Shown here: positions 12,117 through 20,463 of the stretch, one piece after another
Layout: each line of letters begins with the position of its first letter
How positions within the stretch are numbered: the stretch's first letter is position 1
Source: Alphaproteobacteria bacterium
GTDB lineage: Bacteria; Pseudomonadota; Alphaproteobacteria; Caulobacterales; Parvularculaceae
Direction of reading: 5' to 3'
Assembly: GCA_030433215.1 (NCBI GenBank)
Contig: JAUIMC010000010.1
Span: 1-64,000 of the forward strand
Length of the DNA stretch: 64,000 nucleotides
Program-made: the position numbers and the translations under genes
The notes under the pieces: generated by a model
Told to the model about the DNA's origin: nothing
What the model saw: only the letters and a program-made list of their open reading frames with translations
Databases searched by the model: none

Positions 12117-13094
12117 ATGATCGTTCCCCTGCTAAAATCCGCGGGCGCGCGGGCGCGTGATCGCTGGCGGACCTTGCGCGAACGCGAGGATGTCCAGAAG
12201 ACGCTGAAGATCCTCCAATACGCGCTTCTCGCCTGCATCGTCGCCTATCTCGTCTACAAGCTCTCCAATCTCGGCTGGCGCGAGGTTATCGGCTCCCTGC
12301 CGGCCTCGCCCTGGTTCTATCTGTTCTTTGTGCTGCGGTTTCTGGCGCTGCCGATCTCGGAGCTCGCGCTCTACGAGATCGTCTGGTCGCAGCCCCTGGT
12401 CAGGCATTTCTTCGTCTTTATCAGAAAGCGCGTCTATAATTTCGCGGTCATGGGCTATTCCGGCGAGGCCTTTCTGACGATCTGGGCGCGCCGGCGCCTG
12501 GCGTTGCCGCACAAGCAAATTCTCGTCGGCGTCAAGGACAACAACCTCCTCTCCGCTTTCGCCTCCAACGCGGCGACGGTGATCCTGATCCTGGCGCTCG
12601 CCGCCACCGGCGGTCTGAAGGCCGGGCTTGAAGCGTTTCCGGGCGCCGGCTGGCTCTTTGCGCTCGCCTTTCTCTCCGCGGGCACTTTGTCGCTCCTCGT
12701 CATGATTTTCCGCGACAAGCTGATGGCGCTCCCGAAAGGCGTGATGCCCAAGCTCATCGGCGTTCATGGCGGGCGCCAGGCGCTGATCATTCTCCTCCAT
12801 GCGGCGATGTACGCTTCCGCACTGCCGGGCGCCCCGGTCATGGCCTGGATGACCTTCATCGCCATGCAGCTTGTCCTGAGCCGGGTGCCCTTCCTGCCCA
12901 ATCAGGACATCGTCTATCTCGGCGCGGCCTTGAGCCTCGCGCCGATTGTCGGCGCCCCCGAGGCGGCGGTGGCGGGGATGCTGGTGGCGGAAGCCGGGCT
13001 TTCCCAGATCTTCAACATCGCGATGTTCTTCGCCACGGCCCATCTCGCCCGCACCGAATATAGGACGGCGCCGGTCAGAACGGCCGGGGCCTGA
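12117..13094 (+). CDS. Polytopic inner-membrane protein (flippase-like, unknown)
   Basis: 325-residue protein with about seven or eight hydrophobic segments (for example ILQYALLACIVAYLVYKL, FYLFFVLRFLALPI, AATVILILALAATGGL, FALAFLSAGTLSLLVMIF). The arrangement resembles the lysylphosphatidylglycerol-synthase/UPF0104 flippase-like membrane domain, but no decisive motif was seen. It directly follows the GT4 gene, so a role in moving or presenting the glycolipid product is a reasonable inference. Confidence 0.75.
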   Translation: MIVPLLKSAGARARDRWRTLREREDVQKTLKILQYALLACIVAYLVYKLSNLGWREVIGSLPASPWFYLFFVLRFLALPISELALYEIVWSQPLVRHFFVFIRKRVYNFAVMGYSGEAFLTIWARRRLALPHKQILVGVKDNNLLSAFASNAATVILILALAATGGLKAGLEAFPGAGWLFALAFLSAGTLSLLVMIFRDKLMALPKGVMPKLIGVHGGRQALIILLHAAMYASALPGAPVMAWMTFIAMQLVLSRVPFLPNQDIVYLGAALSLAPIVGAPEAAVAGMLVAEAGLSQIFNIAMFFATAHLARTEYRTAPVRTAGA

Positions 13095-13113
13095 AAAACC
13101 GCGGTTTTTTCAG
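13091..13113 (+). terminator. Possible terminator overlapping the membrane-protein stop
   Basis: Palindrome CTGAAAAACC-GCG-GTTTTTTCAG includes the TGA of the upstream gene and ends in TTTTTTC. The AT-rich stem and minimal loop make it a weak intrinsic terminator at best, but it would separate the GT4 pair from lptFG. Confidence 0.35.
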
Positions 13114-13215
13114 GATCGCCTTCCGAAATGGCGCGGAATTCGCTACAGACCCTGTTTCCGGCCGCGCTCGCCAGGGCGCGGTCCCGTTCGCCTTCTCACA
13201 GGTGCGTCCCCGTTC

Positions 13216-14394
13216 ATGCATCTTATTGATCGCTATATCCTGCGCGCCGTCGCCACGCCTTTGATTCTGGCGCTGTGCGTGGCGGGGATGCTGCTCTTGA
13301 TGGAGCATATGCTGCGGCTTTTCGATTTCGTGCTCGCAGAGCAGGGGCCGGTGGATGTCGTCTGGCGGATGCTCGCCAATCTGGTGCCCCATTATTTCGG
13401 CCTCGCCCTGCCGCTCGGCGCCTTTCTCGGCGTGATGCTCGCTTTCCGCAATCTTTCCATGTCGTCGGAGCTCGATGCGCTGAGCTCGTCGGGCGCCTCC
13501 TTCGGGCGGCTGATGCGCCCGGTCTACATGCTGATCGTCTTCCTGATGGCGCTCGACTTTCTGCTCGTCTCCTATGTCCAGCCCTTCGCGCGCTACAAAT
13601 ATCAGGAGATCCGCTTCGACGTGACCTCGGGTGCGCTCGGCATCAAGATTCCCGCCGGCGAGTTCGTGAACATCAGCGACGGCGTCACCATCCGGCTCGG
13701 GGAAATCAACGCCGAGACGCGCGAGGCCCGGGACATCTATCTCGAACGCGAGAGCAATAACGGCGGCAAGACGATTATCACCGCGCGCCAGGGCTCGATT
13801 TCCACCACGCCGGAGATCACCTCGCTTTTGCTGAAACTTCAGGACGGACGCCAGGTGATCATCAACCCGCTGGGCGACCGCATCCAGACGCTCGATTTCG
13901 AAAGCTTCGATCTCGAGCTCGACCTGCCGGCGATCGGCGTCTTCCGCGAACGCGGTACAGACGAACGCGAAGCCACCTTCAATGAGATGGTCCGCTATCT
14001 GCGCACCGAGCCGCCGTCGGCCGAGCTCTATAATGACTACCGCGCCGGGCTGCACTGGCGCATCCTGCATCCGCTGACATTTCTGGTGCTGCCGATCCTC
14101 GCCGTCGCCATGGGCGTCACCGGGCGGCGGCGCGCTTCAAACCTCAAACCGGTGGTGGGCGTGGCGATCCTGATCGTTTATCACGAGGTTCTCGAAGAAT
14201 GGGGCATGGTGGTGGCCGCGAAAGGCGAGCTGTCGCCGCTGATCAGCATGTGGGGAATCTTTTTTATCTTCGTCCTTCTCTCCGCCTTCCTCTATAGCGG
14301 CTCCATCGACCAGGCCCGCTCCGCGAAAGTCATGTCGCGGCGCGCAGACGACACGGTGCGCATCGCCGCGCCTACGGCGGACGCCGCTGAATGA
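13216..14394 (+). CDS. lptF: LPS export ABC transporter permease LptF
   Basis: One of the two permeases of the LptB2FG complex, which extracts LPS from the inner membrane. Start ATG 13216 (MHLIDRYILRAVATPLILAL); the upstream extension to 12946 has no support. There are six transmembrane segments, three N-terminal and three C-terminal, around a periplasmic beta-jellyroll. YjgP/YjgQ signatures include LPLGAFLGVMLAFRNLSMSSELDALSSSG-like text and the C-terminal LHWRILHPLTFLVLPILAVAMG. It overlaps lptG by ATGA. Confidence 0.94.
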   Translation: MHLIDRYILRAVATPLILALCVAGMLLLMEHMLRLFDFVLAEQGPVDVVWRMLANLVPHYFGLALPLGAFLGVMLAFRNLSMSSELDALSSSGASFGRLMRPVYMLIVFLMALDFLLVSYVQPFARYKYQEIRFDVTSGALGIKIPAGEFVNISDGVTIRLGEINAETREARDIYLERESNNGGKTIITARQGSISTTPEITSLLLKLQDGRQVIINPLGDRIQTLDFESFDLELDLPAIGVFRERGTDEREATFNEMVRYLRTEPPSAELYNDYRAGLHWRILHPLTFLVLPILAVAMGVTGRRRASNLKPVVGVAILIVYHEVLEEWGMVVAAKGELSPLISMWGIFFIFVLLSAFLYSGSIDQARSAKVMSRRADDTVRIAAPTADAAE

Positions 14395-15479
14395 ATTTCG
14401 CCCGCCAAATCTTCACGACCTATGTCGGACGGATGTTTTTCGTCCGGTTCATCGGGCTCCTGATCTTTTTTGTGATCATCTTGCAGATGCTCGACCTGTT
14501 GAACCGGTCGAGCGACATCATGGCCGCCGACGGCGCCGGCGTCGATTCGATGCTGCGCTATGTTTCTTTGCGCGCGCCGCAGATCGTCAGCCAGTTTACG
14601 CCCTTCGCCGCTTTGCTGGGCGTCGTGCTGACGCTCGCGGGGCTCAGCCATACAAGCGAAATCACCGTCATGCGCGCCGCCGGCATGTCGGTGCATCGCG
14701 TCCTGTTTCCGCTTGGCTTTGTCTGCGCGCTGATCTCGCTTTCGCATTTCGTGTTCCACGAGCTGGTCGTGGTGCCGGCCTCGAAATCGCTCGATTACTG
14801 GGAGGTCAACGACTACGCCGTCGACCTGCCGCCCGAAAGCGAGACGCGTACGGATATTCGCATCAGCTATGACGGCGAATTCATTTCCGCTGCGAGCGCC
14901 GCGCGGCTCGAGGACTCGGTGATGCTCACCGGGGTCAATATCGTCAATATGAGCGGCGGTCTCATCTCCAATACCATTGAGGCGCGGGCGGCGCGGTTCG
15001 AGGACGGCGCCTGGCGGCTTTACGCCGTGCGCAATCTCGACGCCCAGACCCAGGAGGCCAGTTACGCGCCGGAGCTGATCTGGACCAACAGTCTCAATCC
15101 GGAACTGCTCTTCGCCATGACGCTTGAGCCCGGGCAGACAAGCCTGCCGGAGCTTTCCGCCAAGATCCGCCAGCTCGGGCAGGACCGGGCCGATACGCGC
15201 GGGCCCATGACGCAGCTCTTGAGCCGGTTTTCAAAACCCATGGCGACGCTGGTGATGCCGTTGCTCGGCGCTATTGCAGGCTTCGGCGTCCATCGCCAGG
15301 GCGTCCTTCTCGCCCGCGCGGTCTCCGGCGCGGCGCTTGGCTTCGGGTATTTCGTGGCTGAAAACCTCGCCCTCGCGCTCGGCGCCCTCGGCGTCGTGCC
15401 GGCGATCATCGGCGCGTTCTTCCCGCTGGCGATCTTCATGGTGGTGGGCTTTTCCATCATTCTCGCCATGGAGAATTGA
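14391..15479 (+). CDS. lptG: LPS export ABC transporter permease LptG
   Basis: Second permease of LptB2FG, 362 residues. N-terminal RQIFTTYVGRMFFVRFIGLL, cytoplasmic-loop TLAGLSHTSEITVMRAAGMS, and C-terminal RFSKPMATLVMPLLGAIAGFG are characteristic. Translationally coupled to lptF through a four-base overlap. In many alphaproteobacteria lptD-surA-pdxA-rsmA follow; here the next gene is flbT, so that block is elsewhere. Confidence 0.94.
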   Translation: MNFARQIFTTYVGRMFFVRFIGLLIFFVIILQMLDLLNRSSDIMAADGAGVDSMLRYVSLRAPQIVSQFTPFAALLGVVLTLAGLSHTSEITVMRAAGMSVHRVLFPLGFVCALISLSHFVFHELVVVPASKSLDYWEVNDYAVDLPPESETRTDIRISYDGEFISAASAARLEDSVMLTGVNIVNMSGGLISNTIEARAARFEDGAWRLYAVRNLDAQTQEASYAPELIWTNSLNPELLFAMTLEPGQTSLPELSAKIRQLGQDRADTRGPMTQLLSRFSKPMATLVMPLLGAIAGFGVHRQGVLLARAVSGAALGFGYFVAENLALALGALGVVPAIIGAFFPLAIFMVVGFSIILAMEN

Positions 15480-15505
15480 GGACGGCGCGAAAACATGCGG
15501 CCGTC

Positions 15506-15571
15506 TTAAGGGCTCCTAAATTTTCTCGGTATAGTTGTATATACCGCAATCTTGGGTTGCGAAAACCGCAA
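15506..15571 (+). promoter_or_regulatory. flbT upstream region: CtrA-like half site and nested inverted repeats
   Basis: TTAA-N7-TAAA at 15506-15520 is one base off the CtrA consensus TTAA-N7-TTAA. Downstream are CGGTATA-N6-TATACCG (15527-15546), then CGCAA-N7-TTGCG (15545-15561) and TTGCG-N5-CGCAA (15557-15571). The stacked palindromes suggest an operator array ahead of flbT (start 15614). Which regulator binds is inference. Confidence 0.45.
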
Positions 15572-15613
15572 TACGTGATTATCCTGCGGCGGATAGCGGG
15601 GTGAGAGAGAGTT

Positions 15614-16036
15614 ATGGGCGGGCTGATCCTGAAACTGCGTCCCCATGAAGAGCTCATGATCAATGGGGTGCTCGTCGAGAACGGCGAACGCAACACGCGG
15701 CTGAGAGTCAAAACCGAGAATGCGAACATCCTCCGGCTCAAGGACGCGCTGAAGCCCGAAGAGGCGACGACGCCCCTGAAGCGCGCCTACTACATCGCCC
15801 AGCTTGCCGTGTCCGGACAGCTCTCTAGCGGCGAGGCGGCGGCCATCCTCAAGGAAGCGCTGGCCACGCAGCCGGACTTCCGGGGGGCGGGCGACATTAC
15901 CGACTGCATTGAGCGCCGCGATTTCTATCAGGTGATGCGCTGTCTGCGCGACGCCGCCCTGTCAGACCGCGACGGCGCCGCATCGACCGGAACCGCGCCG
16001 TCGGCAACCGAGCCTGACGGGGCGCTCGCGACCTGA
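15614..16036 (+). CDS. flbT: Flagellar biosynthesis repressor FlbT
   Basis: Post-transcriptional regulator that, in Caulobacter, binds the flagellin mRNA leader and destabilises it until hook assembly is complete. The product starts MGGLILKLRPHEELMINGVLVENGERNTRLRVK and contains the conserved LKRAYYIAQLAVSGQ and DFYQVMRCLRDA. At 140 residues it is family length, with a low-complexity Ser/Thr/Ala tail. Its usual partner flaF and flagellin genes are absent here; flbT stands alone between lptG and mtaB. GAGAGAG precedes the ATG. Confidence 0.93.
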   Translation: MGGLILKLRPHEELMINGVLVENGERNTRLRVKTENANILRLKDALKPEEATTPLKRAYYIAQLAVSGQLSSGEAAAILKEALATQPDFRGAGDITDCIERRDFYQVMRCLRDAALSDRDGAASTGTAPSATEPDGALAT

Positions 16037-16098
16037 GCCCCGGCCCCGCCGCGCATCGGTCCTTGTGCCTCGCGCCCAGATGCCCCAAATAGCGCGCC

Positions 16099-17358
16099 AT
16101 GGCGGATCCTGCCGAGATCATCACCTTTGGCTGCCGGCTGAACGCAGCGGAAAGCGAGACCATGCGCCGTCTCGCCGACGGCGCGGGCTGCCGCGACGCG
16201 GTAGTGATCAACACCTGCGCCGTGACCAATGAGGCCGTCCGCACGGCGCGCCAGCGCATCCGCAAGCTGAAGCGCGAACGCCCCGAGGCGCGCATCATCG
16301 TCACCGGGTGCGCGGCGCAGACCGAGCCCGGCGGGTTCGCCGCCATGGACGAGGTGTCCGCCGTCATCGGCAATCAGGAAAAGCTCGACGCCGCGCAATG
16401 GAAGGCGCTGGCGGAAGCCGCAGACGACATCATCCGCGTCAACGACATCATGTCGGCGCGCGACACAGCCGGCCACATGATCGACGGGTACGGCGACCGC
16501 GCCCGCGCGTTCCTGCAAATTCAAAACGGCTGCGATCACCGCTGCACCTTCTGCATCATTCCTTACGGACGCGGCAATTCCCGCTCGGCGCCGATTGCGC
16601 AAGTCGTCGATCAGGCCCGCCGGCTCGTCGACAACGGTCATCGCGAGCTTGTGCTCACCGGCGTCGACATCACCTCTTACGGCGCCGATCTCGACGGGGC
16701 GCCGAAGCTGGGCGATCTCGTTTCTGAGCTGCTCGATGCGGTTCCGGACCTTTATCGCCTGCGTCTGTCTTCGGTCGACGGCGCTGAAATCGATGCGGCG
16801 CTGTTCGAGCGCATCACCGGCGATGAACGCGTGGCGCCCTATCTTCATCTCTCCTTGCAGGCCGGGGACAATCTGATCCTGAAACGCATGAAGCGCCGCC
16901 ATAGCCGGGAACAGGCGATAGAATTATGCGAAGCTGTGCGCGCGCGCCGGCCGGAGGTCGCCTTCGGCGCCGACATCATCGCCGGCTTCCCGACCGAAAC
17001 CGAAGAGATGTTCCGGAACAGCCTCGATATCGTCGATGAGGCGGGGCTGACCTATCTGCATGTCTTTCCGTTCTCGCCGCGGGAAGGAACCCCGGCGGCG
17101 CGGATGCCGCAATTGCCGCGCGCCGAGGTGAAGGCCCGGGCCGCGCGCTTGCGCGAAAAGGGCGATGCGGCCCTTCACGGGTTTCTCGACGGGCTTGTGG
17201 GGCGAGAGGAAGACGCCATTCAGGAAAGCGGCGGGCGCGCCCGGCTCGGCAATTTCGCGCCGGTCCGGCTTGAAGGCGCGGCGGGCGCCGCGGGCGAGGT
17301 CGTCCGGGTGGGGATCACCGGCCGGGAAGGCGGCGGCCTTGTTGGAGCGCGCCTGTGA
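16099..17358 (+). CDS. mtaB: tRNA t6A37 methylthiotransferase MtaB
   Basis: Radical-SAM enzyme converting t6A37 to ms2t6A37 in ANN-decoding tRNAs. The N-terminal UPF0004 domain begins EIITFGCRLNAAESE with cysteines in GCRLN, NTCAVT and TGCAAQ for one 4Fe-4S cluster. The radical-SAM motif is CDHRCTFC. A TRAM-like C-terminus follows (EDAIQESGGRARLGNFAPVRL). 419 residues, normal. Next to ftsY as in many alphaproteobacteria, although dapF, the usual upstream neighbour, is not here. Confidence 0.93.
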   Translation: MADPAEIITFGCRLNAAESETMRRLADGAGCRDAVVINTCAVTNEAVRTARQRIRKLKRERPEARIIVTGCAAQTEPGGFAAMDEVSAVIGNQEKLDAAQWKALAEAADDIIRVNDIMSARDTAGHMIDGYGDRARAFLQIQNGCDHRCTFCIIPYGRGNSRSAPIAQVVDQARRLVDNGHRELVLTGVDITSYGADLDGAPKLGDLVSELLDAVPDLYRLRLSSVDGAEIDAALFERITGDERVAPYLHLSLQAGDNLILKRMKRRHSREQAIELCEAVRARRPEVAFGADIIAGFPTETEEMFRNSLDIVDEAGLTYLHVFPFSPREGTPAARMPQLPRAEVKARAARLREKGDAALHGFLDGLVGREEDAIQESGGRARLGNFAPVRLEGAAGAAGEVVRVGITGREGGGLVGARL

Positions 17359-17385
17359 TCCTGGCGCAAAGAGACAGTTTTAACG

Positions 17386-17415
17386 AAAAAAGCCGCCCTT
17401 TGGGGGCGGCTCTTT
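17386..17415. terminator. Bidirectional terminator between mtaB and the 33-codon gene
   Basis: Perfect 8-bp stem AGCCGCCC / GGGCGGCT with a TTTGG loop. On the plus strand it is followed by CTTTC after mtaB. On the minus strand it runs into six T, a strong terminator 17 nt after the stop of the small minus-strand gene. Confidence 0.85.
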
Positions 17416-17432
17416 CAGGACGATACAACCCG

Positions 17433-17534
17433 TTACTTGCCGGATTTGCCGGCCGGTTTCGGCGAGGGTTTGCCAGCCGGTTTGGCTTGCGTCTTCTTGT
17501 CGGCAGGTTTGGCTTGGGGTTTGGCGTTCGCCAT
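17433..17534 (-). CDS. 33-residue KPA-rich basic small protein
   Basis: Start ATG 17534 with GGAG 6 nt upstream, stop TAA at 17433. The product is built from K, P, A, G, S and Q only apart from N, D, T and the initiator Met (MANAKPQAKPADKK..), with near-repeats of KPAGK/KPADK. It carries a strong positive charge and has no hydrophobic core, so it is probably disordered and could bind nucleic acid. The unit has its own sigma-70-like promoter (17578-17606) and a U-tract terminator, which argues that this is a real transcript and not a shadow. No known family recognised. Confidence 0.65.
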   Translation of the reverse strand: MANAKPQAKPADKKTQAKPAGKPSPKPAGKSGK

Positions 17535-17577
17535 GGTGGTCTCCATAAGCGGCGTGGAGAAGTCCAGCCGCGCCCCC

Positions 17578-17606
17578 ATAATAAGTCCGTACAGAAACGT
17601 TTTAAA
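17578..17606 (-). promoter_or_regulatory. Predicted promoter of the 33-codon gene
   Basis: On the minus strand TTTAAA, a 17-nt spacer, then TATTAT (5 of 6 match to the -10 consensus). Transcription would begin near 17571, giving a transcript of about 185 nt ending at the terminator at 17386. The promoter lies back to back with the ftsY start region. Confidence 0.5.
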
Positions 17607-17622
17607 GAGGGGCCGGCGCGTC

Positions 17623-18855
17623 GTGGCCAATAAATTTTTGTCAGGTTTGTTCGGGAAGAAAAAGCCGGAGGGCGAAGAGGCCGTCCCGCCCGAACCGGAT
17701 GCGCCCGAACAGGATGCGCCAGGACCAGACGCGCCCGAGCCCGAGGCGTCGCCCGCTTGGGAGGCGCCTGCCGAAGAGACGAGAGCCGAAGACACTCCAG
17801 CAAAAACGCCTGAAGCGCTGGTCTCTGAGCCGTCCCTGAATGAGACGCCGCCGGTCTCGCCGCCCGCCCCTCAACCGGAACCGTCGCCGCAAGCCGCGCC
17901 CGAAAAGAAAAAGGGCTGGCTGTCGCGCCTGCGCGACGGGCTGTCGAAATCCTCCAGCAAGCTGACCGAAGGCGTCGCCGCCATCTTCACCAAGCGCAAG
18001 CTTGACGACGAGATGCTCGAGGAGCTGACGGACCTTCTGATCACCGCCGATCTCGGCGTGCCGGCCGCGACCCGCATCACCAACGCGCTGGCCGGCGAGA
18101 AATACGACAAGGACATCACGGCCGAAGAGGTGCGCGCCGCGCTGGCGAAGGAAGTCGCGGCGACGCTGGCGCCGCTGGAACGTCCGCTCGCCGTCGATGC
18201 TGCGAAAAAGCCCCAGGTTCTCCTGATGGTCGGGGTCAATGGCGCGGGCAAGACGACGACCATCGGCAAGCTGGCGAAGAAATTCGCCGATGACGGCAAG
18301 TCGGTGATCCTCGCCGCCGGCGACACCTTCCGGGCCGCCGCCATCGAACAGCTTTCGGTCTGGGGCGAGCGGACGGGCGCGCCCGTGGTCTCCCGCCCGA
18401 CCGGCGCCGACGCGGCGGGGCTCGCCTTCGACGCCCTCAAGGAAGCGCAGGAGAAAGGCGCCGACATCCTGATGATCGACACGGCGGGCCGCCTCCAGAA
18501 CCGCAAGGAGCTGATGGACGAGCTTGCCAAGATCGTGCGCGTCGTCAAAAAGCTCGACGAGACCGCGCCCCATCATGTGATCCTCACCCTCGACGCCACG
18601 GTCGGCCAGAACGCCATCAGCCAGGCGCAATCCTTCACCGAGATCGCCGGGGTCACCGGCCTCGTGATGACCAAGCTCGACGGCACGGCGCGTGGCGGCG
18701 TCCTCGTGGCGCTAGCCGACAAGTTCAAGCTGCCGATCCATTTCATCGGGGTCGGCGAGGGCGTCGAGGACTTGCAGGCATTCAAGGCCGACGAATTCGC
18801 CGCCGCGCTCGCCGGGGTGGCGGATGCGGCGGTCCCGGAAAACGAAAAGGCGTAA
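17623..18855 (+). CDS. ftsY: Signal recognition particle receptor FtsY
   Basis: SRP receptor GTPase that docks ribosome-SRP complexes at the inner membrane. Start GTG 17623 (MANKFLSGLFGKKKPEGEE); the longer frame to 17437 runs back through the divergent small gene and is rejected. Residues 1-110 form the acidic, proline-rich A domain. The NG domain follows, with P-loop GVNGAGKTTTIGKLA, DTAGR, and TKLDGTARGG. 410 residues. It is followed 1 nt later by yciB. Confidence 0.95.
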   Translation: MANKFLSGLFGKKKPEGEEAVPPEPDAPEQDAPGPDAPEPEASPAWEAPAEETRAEDTPAKTPEALVSEPSLNETPPVSPPAPQPEPSPQAAPEKKKGWLSRLRDGLSKSSSKLTEGVAAIFTKRKLDDEMLEELTDLLITADLGVPAATRITNALAGEKYDKDITAEEVRAALAKEVAATLAPLERPLAVDAAKKPQVLLMVGVNGAGKTTTIGKLAKKFADDGKSVILAAGDTFRAAAIEQLSVWGERTGAPVVSRPTGADAAGLAFDALKEAQEKGADILMIDTAGRLQNRKELMDELAKIVRVVKKLDETAPHHVILTLDATVGQNAISQAQSFTEIAGVTGLVMTKLDGTARGGVLVALADKFKLPIHFIGVGEGVEDLQAFKADEFAAALAGVADAAVPENEKA

Positions 18856-18856
18856 G

Positions 18857-19582
18857 ATGACGGCAACGGAAGACACCACCAAGGGACAGAAACTTTCCGG
18901 CGGCGCCAAATTCGCGGTGGATATGGGTCCGCTGCTGGTTTTCATGGTCGCCTATTTCCTGGGCCAGCGCATCGCGCCGCTCCTCGGCGGGATCGTCGGG
19001 CGCGACTGGACCATCGCCGACGGCGAGGAGATGTATCTGGCGGTGGGCCTGTTCATGCCCGCCTTCCTCGTCGCCTTCATCTATTCGGTCTGGAAGGAGC
19101 GCCGGGTCGCGCCCATGCTGCTGGTCACCGGCGTCATTGTCGGGGTGCTCGGCTCCCTCACCCTCATCCTGCACAACAAGACGTTCTTCTACATGAAGCC
19201 GACCATCGTCTATGCGCTGTTTTCGTCAGTGCTGGCGGCGGGGCTCTATACCCGGCAGAATTTCCTGAAGATCGTTTTCGACGGCGCCCTGCACCTGCCG
19301 GACGACGCCTGGCGGGTCCTGACCCAGCGCTATGCTGTCTTCTTCGCCGTCCTCGCCCTCGCCAACGAGGTCGCCTGGCGCTGGCTGATGCGCGACTGCG
19401 ACCTCGCCGGGATCGCGCCCTGTTCCGGCGAAGGGACCTGGGTCAATCTCAAGGTCTTCGGCTTTACGATCATCAGCCTCGTCTTCACCGCCTTCCAGGC
19501 GCCGCTGATCGCCCGGCACATGCCGGACGAGGGCGAGGCGCCGGAAAAAAAGCCTGACGGGGACGGGCCGGCGGGAACCTAA
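18857..19582 (+). CDS. yciB: Inner-membrane spanning protein YciB (IspZ family)
   Basis: 241-residue septation/envelope protein with five or six transmembrane segments. The family pattern is KFAVDMGPLLVFMVAYFL at the N-terminus, LTLILHNKTFFYMKPTIVYALFS in the middle (conserved KPT), and WVNLKVFGF near the end. ATG 18857 chosen, overlapping nothing and 1 nt after the ftsY stop region. It is somewhat longer than the ~180-residue E. coli protein because of an insertion after RDCDLAGIAPC. Convergent with the Nudix gene, overlapping it by four bases. Confidence 0.88.
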   Translation: MTATEDTTKGQKLSGGAKFAVDMGPLLVFMVAYFLGQRIAPLLGGIVGRDWTIADGEEMYLAVGLFMPAFLVAFIYSVWKERRVAPMLLVTGVIVGVLGSLTLILHNKTFFYMKPTIVYALFSSVLAAGLYTRQNFLKIVFDGALHLPDDAWRVLTQRYAVFFAVLALANEVAWRWLMRDCDLAGIAPCSGEGTWVNLKVFGFTIISLVFTAFQAPLIARHMPDEGEAPEKKPDGDGPAGT

Positions 19583-20109
19583 AGTCCCTCGGCCGGGTTG
19601 GAGAAGGGCGCGAAGTCGCTGCGGTCCATCGTCTCGCGATAGTGCCTCAGAGCCCAGTTGACGCTGGGGAAGGCGAGGTCTTCCCAGGGGATTTCGTCCC
19701 AGGAAAAGAGGCCCACGGCTTCGCTTTCTGGCCCCGCGGCGATGTCCGGCGCCGTGAGGCGAGCGCGGAACATCAGCTGTACCTGCGAAATCCGCAGGAT
19801 CGAATAGACCGCCAGCAGGCGCTCGATCTCGATGACGGCGCAGGCTTCCTCGCGGGCTTCGCGGGCGGCGCCGTCCTCGGCGCTCTCATGCTGCTCCAGA
19901 TAGCCTGCCGGCAGGGTCCAGTACCCCCTTCGGGGTTCGATGGCGCGCTTGCATAACAGAATTTTACCCTCCCACGTCACCACAGAGCCCACGACGATTT
20001 TCGGGTTCTCATAGTCCACGAAGCCGCATGTGGCGCATACGGAGCGCTCCATATTGTCCCCGGGCGGAATCTCTTTCAGGAAATGCGGATTTTGCGTCGG
20101 GTTCGCCAT
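19579..20109 (-). CDS. Nudix hydrolase (NADH pyrophosphatase-like)
   Basis: 176-residue Nudix enzyme. The Nudix box is GYLEQHESAEDGAAREAREE (G-x5-E-x7-REAxEE). Upstream CATCGFVDYENPKIVVG resembles the zinc-ribbon half and core start of NudC/ADP-ribose-type hydrolases, and downstream YSILRISQVQLMFRA gives substrate-side strands. It would hydrolyse a nucleoside diphosphate linked to another moiety; the actual substrate is unknown. ATG 20109 chosen. Convergent with yciB. Confidence 0.85.
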   Translation of the reverse strand: MANPTQNPHFLKEIPPGDNMERSVCATCGFVDYENPKIVVGSVVTWEGKILLCKRAIEPRRGYWTLPAGYLEQHESAEDGAAREAREEACAVIEIERLLAVYSILRISQVQLMFRARLTAPDIAAGPESEAVGLFSWDEIPWEDLAFPSVNWALRHYRETMDRSDFAPFSNPAEGL

Positions 20110-20463
20110 TGTTTCTGTCCTGACAAAAAATTGATCACAGCCTGCTGAATATCCGTCCAAGGTCTATTTTTCGGCGCCGCGCATGGTTGCAATTTAAACG
20201 GGGATGCGCGATATGCTCAGATCCAAGAAACGCCTTTCGCTGTTGTTGCGGGGAGCGCATTGTTGAAAGCGCGGATGGTCGAGCGGCCAATTTACACAGC
20301 CATGAGAGTCATGCAAAACGCCCTCATTTCCGACGTCGCGCAGAACGCCGCTCGCGCTATTCCCTCTTCTTCCGGCGCATTCGCCGTAAACGGACTTTCT
20401 GGAGGCGATGCTCGCAGCAGGCGGCGTACAAACAGCTATTAAGAGCCAAAAACGGAGAATAAA
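20110..20463. other. 354-bp divergent region between Nudix and MarR genes
   Basis: No gene I can support; the open frames here lack codon bias and motifs. A weak sigma-70-like pair TTGCAA-N17-GATATG occurs at 20187-20215 on the plus strand. The MarR gene itself has AACGGAG just upstream of its ATG, implying a leader of up to about 240 nt. Nothing else recognisable. Confidence 0.35.

Noticed and set aside
12946-13215. 90-residue extension of LptF
   Set aside because: LptF family starts MHLIDRYILR; extension overlaps the previous gene and has no membrane segment.
20271-20345. tRNA-like GCGGATGGTCGAGCGG stretch
   Set aside because: Resembles a tRNA 5' D-arm only; no anticodon stem, T-loop TTCRA or acceptor complement.
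20260-20462. Small ORFs upstream of the MarR gene
   Set aside because: No codon bias, no ribosome site, Arg-rich shadow sequence.
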